A stretch of 64,000 bases of DNA from Castellaniella sp034675905 (GTDB lineage: Bacteria; Pseudomonadota; Gammaproteobacteria; Burkholderiales; Burkholderiaceae_B): NCBI RefSeq assembly GCF_034675905.1, contig NZ_JAUCCV010000002.1, positions 186,001 through 250,000 of the forward strand, written 5' to 3'. The notes under the pieces are model-generated. The model was not told the origin of the DNA. It did no database searches and was given only the letters and a program-made list of their open reading frames with translations. The stretch's first letter is position 1; every line of letters begins with the position of its first letter. Shown piece by piece: positions 61,533 through 64,000 of the stretch. The position numbers were made by a program, and so were the translations under genes.

Positions 61533-64000
61533 ATGCGCTTCCCCCTGATCTCCACCCTGCTCACACTGGGCCTCGCCCTGCTGCCGGGGCTGTCTGCCGC
61601 CGCATCAAACGGCAAAGCCGCCAAGCACGCCCTGACCGCCAGTGTCCAGCAGGTCGTCATGATCGAAGGCGTGACCGAATACCGCCTGAAAAACGGCCTG
61701 ACCGTGCTGCTGGCGCCGGACGACTCCCGCGCCCAGACCACGGTGAACATGAGCTACCGCGTCGGTTCGCGCAACGAAGGGTCAGGCGAAACCGGCATGG
61801 CGCACCTGCTGGAACATCTGCTGTTTCGCGGCAGTCCCTCACACCCGGACGCGCTGGCTGAATTTTCGCGGCGCGGGTTGGCAGCCAACGGGTCCACCAC
61901 CACGGACCTGACCAACTATTACGCAACCTTCGCCAGCAATCCGGATACTTTGCAGTGGTACCTGTCCTGGCAGGCAGACGCCATGCTGAACGCTCGCATC
62001 AGCCGCGCCGACCTGGACGCAGAAATGCCGGTGGTGCGCAATGAAATGGAACGCGGCGAAAACAGTCCCTTTGGCATGCTGCTGCAACAGACCAATGCCG
62101 CCGCCTATGTCTGGCATCCCTACGGCCGCAGTGTGATCGGCGCCCGATCCGATGTCGAAAACGTCGATATTGCTCAGCTGCGGGCCTTTTATCACCGCTA
62201 CTACCAGCCGGACAATGCCGTGCTGATCGTCACCGGGCGTTTCGATCCCGCGCAGGCGCTGCGCTGGATCGTCCGCGACTTCAGCCCCATTGCGCGACCG
62301 GCACGCGCGCTGCCGCCGGAATACACGGTGGAACCCATCCAGCAGGGCGCGCGCGCCGTCACGCTGCGCCGCATCGGCGGCAGCCCTATCGTCATCGCCC
62401 AATATCATTTCCCCGAGGCAGGCAGCGATGCCTACACGGCCCTGTCCCTGGGGACGGACATGCTGGCGGACAGCCCGTCTGGCCCGCTCTACCGAGCCCT
62501 GGTCCAGACCGGCAAAGCCAGCAGTATCTTTGGCTTCGCCAGTGCCATGAAGCAGCCCGGCCATGTGGTGTTTGGCGCGCAACCGCAATCAGAAGCCGAT
62601 CCGCAGACGGTGCTGGACCTGCTGACCGATACCCTGGAATCCGGCGGTATCGATCAGCTGGACCAAGCCGCACTGGATCGCAGCCGCACCGCCTGGCTGA
62701 ACCGATGGAAACAGATCTACAACCAACCCGCCAGCCTGGCCGATGCCCTGTCCGATGCGGTCTCGAACGGCGATTGGCGTCTGTTCTTCATCGAGCCGAT
62801 GCGCATCCGCGCGCTGACGCTGGATGACATCCGCAGCCAGCTGCATCACTGGCTGCTGCCCAGCAACCGCACCAGCGGCCTGTATCTGCCGACGCCCGAT
62901 CCGCGCTACGCCCCTGCCGCGCCAGCAGCCGATCTGAAGCCCTGGGTGTCCAAGTTGCAGACCGGTACGCCTCGTCCGGCGGTCGCCAGCTTTGATACCG
63001 ATCCGCAGGCCATCGATACGGATACTCAGCGCAGCACCCTGATGCTGCCCAACGGCCGGGTTTCACTGGCCCTGCTGCCCAAGGCAACCCCCGGCGAGCA
63101 GGTTCACGCCTACCTGCGCCTGCGTTCTGGAACCGCTGAGCAGATGCGCAAACTGGGCCTGACGCCATCGGTCACGGCGGCCATGCTGCTGCGCGGGTCC
63201 GAAGGGCTGTCCCGCCAACAGATCGAAGATCAGCTCAATGCCCTGGACTCCGATCTGTCCTTCAGCAGCGCCGGCAATACGCTGACGGTGGCCCTGCGCA
63301 GTTCCCGCACCCATTTGCCTGATCTGCTGGCCTTGACCTTCCGCCTGCTGCGCCAACCGACATTCCCGGCCTCTGAGCTGACGGAAATCCAGCACGGCCT
63401 GATGACGAATCTCGAAGACTCGGCTTCCAGCCCCGCCTATCTGGTGCGCAACACCTTGCAGCGTCAGGACCAGCCCTGGGAACCGGATGACATCCGCTAC
63501 ACCCCAACGACGCAGGAACTGCTGAAAGCGACCTCGGCCTTGACCCCGGCTGCCCTGAAACAATTCCACGACCGCTTCTACGGTGCGGGCGACATCCTGT
63601 TGTCCATCGTCGGCGATTTCGATCCTCAGACCGTCGAATACAGCCTGCGCGAAGGCCTGGCCGGCTGGCAACAGGCGCCTGCCTACGAACGGATTGCAGA
63701 ACCCTGGTACGCCGTCACCCCTGAAACCTTCAATATCCCAGCCCCTGGCAAGGCCAACGCCAACTACCTGGCCTCTCTGCCCCTGAAGCTGCAGGACACC
63801 GATCCGCGCTGGCCGGCGCTGACGCTGGCCAACTACCTGTTGGGCGGATCCGAAGATTCCCGCCTGTGGCAGGCGATCCGCGTCAAGGGCGGCCTGTCCT
63901 ATACCGTGGGCAGCCATCTGCAGGCGTCATCCTGGGAGCCAGCCGGCAACTGGATGCTGTTCGCCACCATGGCCTCGCAAAACGCCGGCGTGCTGCAAGA
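61533..64000 (+). CDS. M16 family zinc peptidase, partial at window end
   Basis: The first 822 codons of a periplasmic M16 (insulinase/pitrilysin-like) protein. Signal peptide PLISTLLTLGLALLPGLSAA; inverted zinc motif HLLEH at about residues 90-94 within GMAHLLEHLLFRGSP; the third ligand in VVRNEMERGENSPFG about 75 residues on. A second, inactive-looking M16 half follows, with SYRVGSRNEGS-like strands repeating as LRLRSGTAEQMRKLG. No stop codon occurs before 64000, so the 3' end is outside the window. Start is ATG 61533. Confidence 0.92.
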   Translation, partial: MRFPLISTLLTLGLALLPGLSAAASNGKAAKHALTASVQQVVMIEGVTEYRLKNGLTVLLAPDDSRAQTTVNMSYRVGSRNEGSGETGMAHLLEHLLFRGSPSHPDALAEFSRRGLAANGSTTTDLTNYYATFASNPDTLQWYLSWQADAMLNARISRADLDAEMPVVRNEMERGENSPFGMLLQQTNAAAYVWHPYGRSVIGARSDVENVDIAQLRAFYHRYYQPDNAVLIVTGRFDPAQALRWIVRDFSPIARPARALPPEYTVEPIQQGARAVTLRRIGGSPIVIAQYHFPEAGSDAYTALSLGTDMLADSPSGPLYRALVQTGKASSIFGFASAMKQPGHVVFGAQPQSEADPQTVLDLLTDTLESGGIDQLDQAALDRSRTAWLNRWKQIYNQPASLADALSDAVSNGDWRLFFIEPMRIRALTLDDIRSQLHHWLLPSNRTSGLYLPTPDPRYAPAAPAADLKPWVSKLQTGTPRPAVASFDTDPQAIDTDTQRSTLMLPNGRVSLALLPKATPGEQVHAYLRLRSGTAEQMRKLGLTPSVTAAMLLRGSEGLSRQQIEDQLNALDSDLSFSSAGNTLTVALRSSRTHLPDLLALTFRLLRQPTFPASELTEIQHGLMTNLEDSASSPAYLVRNTLQRQDQPWEPDDIRYTPTTQELLKATSALTPAALKQFHDRFYGAGDILLSIVGDFDPQTVEYSLREGLAGWQQAPAYERIAEPWYAVTPETFNIPAPGKANANYLASLPLKLQDTDPRWPALTLANYLLGGSEDSRLWQAIRVKGGLSYTVGSHLQASSWEPAGNWMLFATMASQNAGVLQ

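Overview
The window reads as chromosome of a high-GC betaproteobacterium of the order Burkholderiales, most probably family Alcaligenaceae (Bordetella/Achromobacter/Castellaniella-like). The evidence is the gene order gyrA-serC-pheA-hisC-tyrA-aroA-cmk-rpsA-ihfB-lapA-lapB-hldA-hldD, a heptose kinase (HldA) that is separate rather than fused as in E. coli HldE, and the familiar look of the housekeeping proteins. The species cannot be fixed from sequence reading alone. No rRNA, CRISPR array, prophage or intact insertion sequence was seen.

Layout. 1-14.9 kb: one long leftward housekeeping block. gyrA leads into serine and aromatic amino acid synthesis (serC, pheA, hisC, tyrA, aroA), then cmk, rpsA and ihfB, then, after a clear terminator, lapA-lapB-hldA-hldD for LPS assembly control and ADP-heptose supply. 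Most junctions overlap by a few bases. 15.2-31 kb: short units of core and accessory metabolism: an OmpA-family envelope protein, ubiG-gph, SstT, meso-diaminopimelate dehydrogenase, a DUF924 protein, a drug/metabolite exporter, an AhpD-like protein followed by an orphan ECF sigma factor, a two-gene split lipoate ligase (lplA/lplB), an MFS exporter, a DJ-1/PfpI protein, tRNA-Ser(CGA), serS, HutD, an aromatic amino acid permease and an aspartate/glutamate racemase. 31-41.4 kb: rarA-lolA-ftsK diverging from trxB-smr, an SMR exporter, a pirin and a tandem-GAF GGDEF/EAL protein.

41.5-55.4 kb is the most distinctive part, an accessory transport and sensing island. Leftward lie a binding-protein-dependent ABC importer of the FbpABC/AfuABC type (binding protein, double-domain permease, ATPase) with a histidine phosphatase as last gene, and upstream of it a PgtC-PgtB-PgtA-like three-component sensory system. 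The sensory PgtC-like protein is a full-length paralogue of the transport binding protein, and the PgtA-like regulator has lost the sigma-54 contact loop. Diverging from pgtC is a second FbpABC-type importer whose three genes all appear to start with GTG. Its ATPase has a frameshift in a nine-C tract. The island ends at an insertion-sequence terminus that appears to have cut the importer's terminator.

55.9-64 kb: icd, a DUF1841 protein, two small c-type cytochromes, a MoxR-type ATPase, a GNAT acetyltransferase and a CoxE-like VWA protein in a row, and the first 822 codons of an M16 zinc peptidase that runs off the end of the window.
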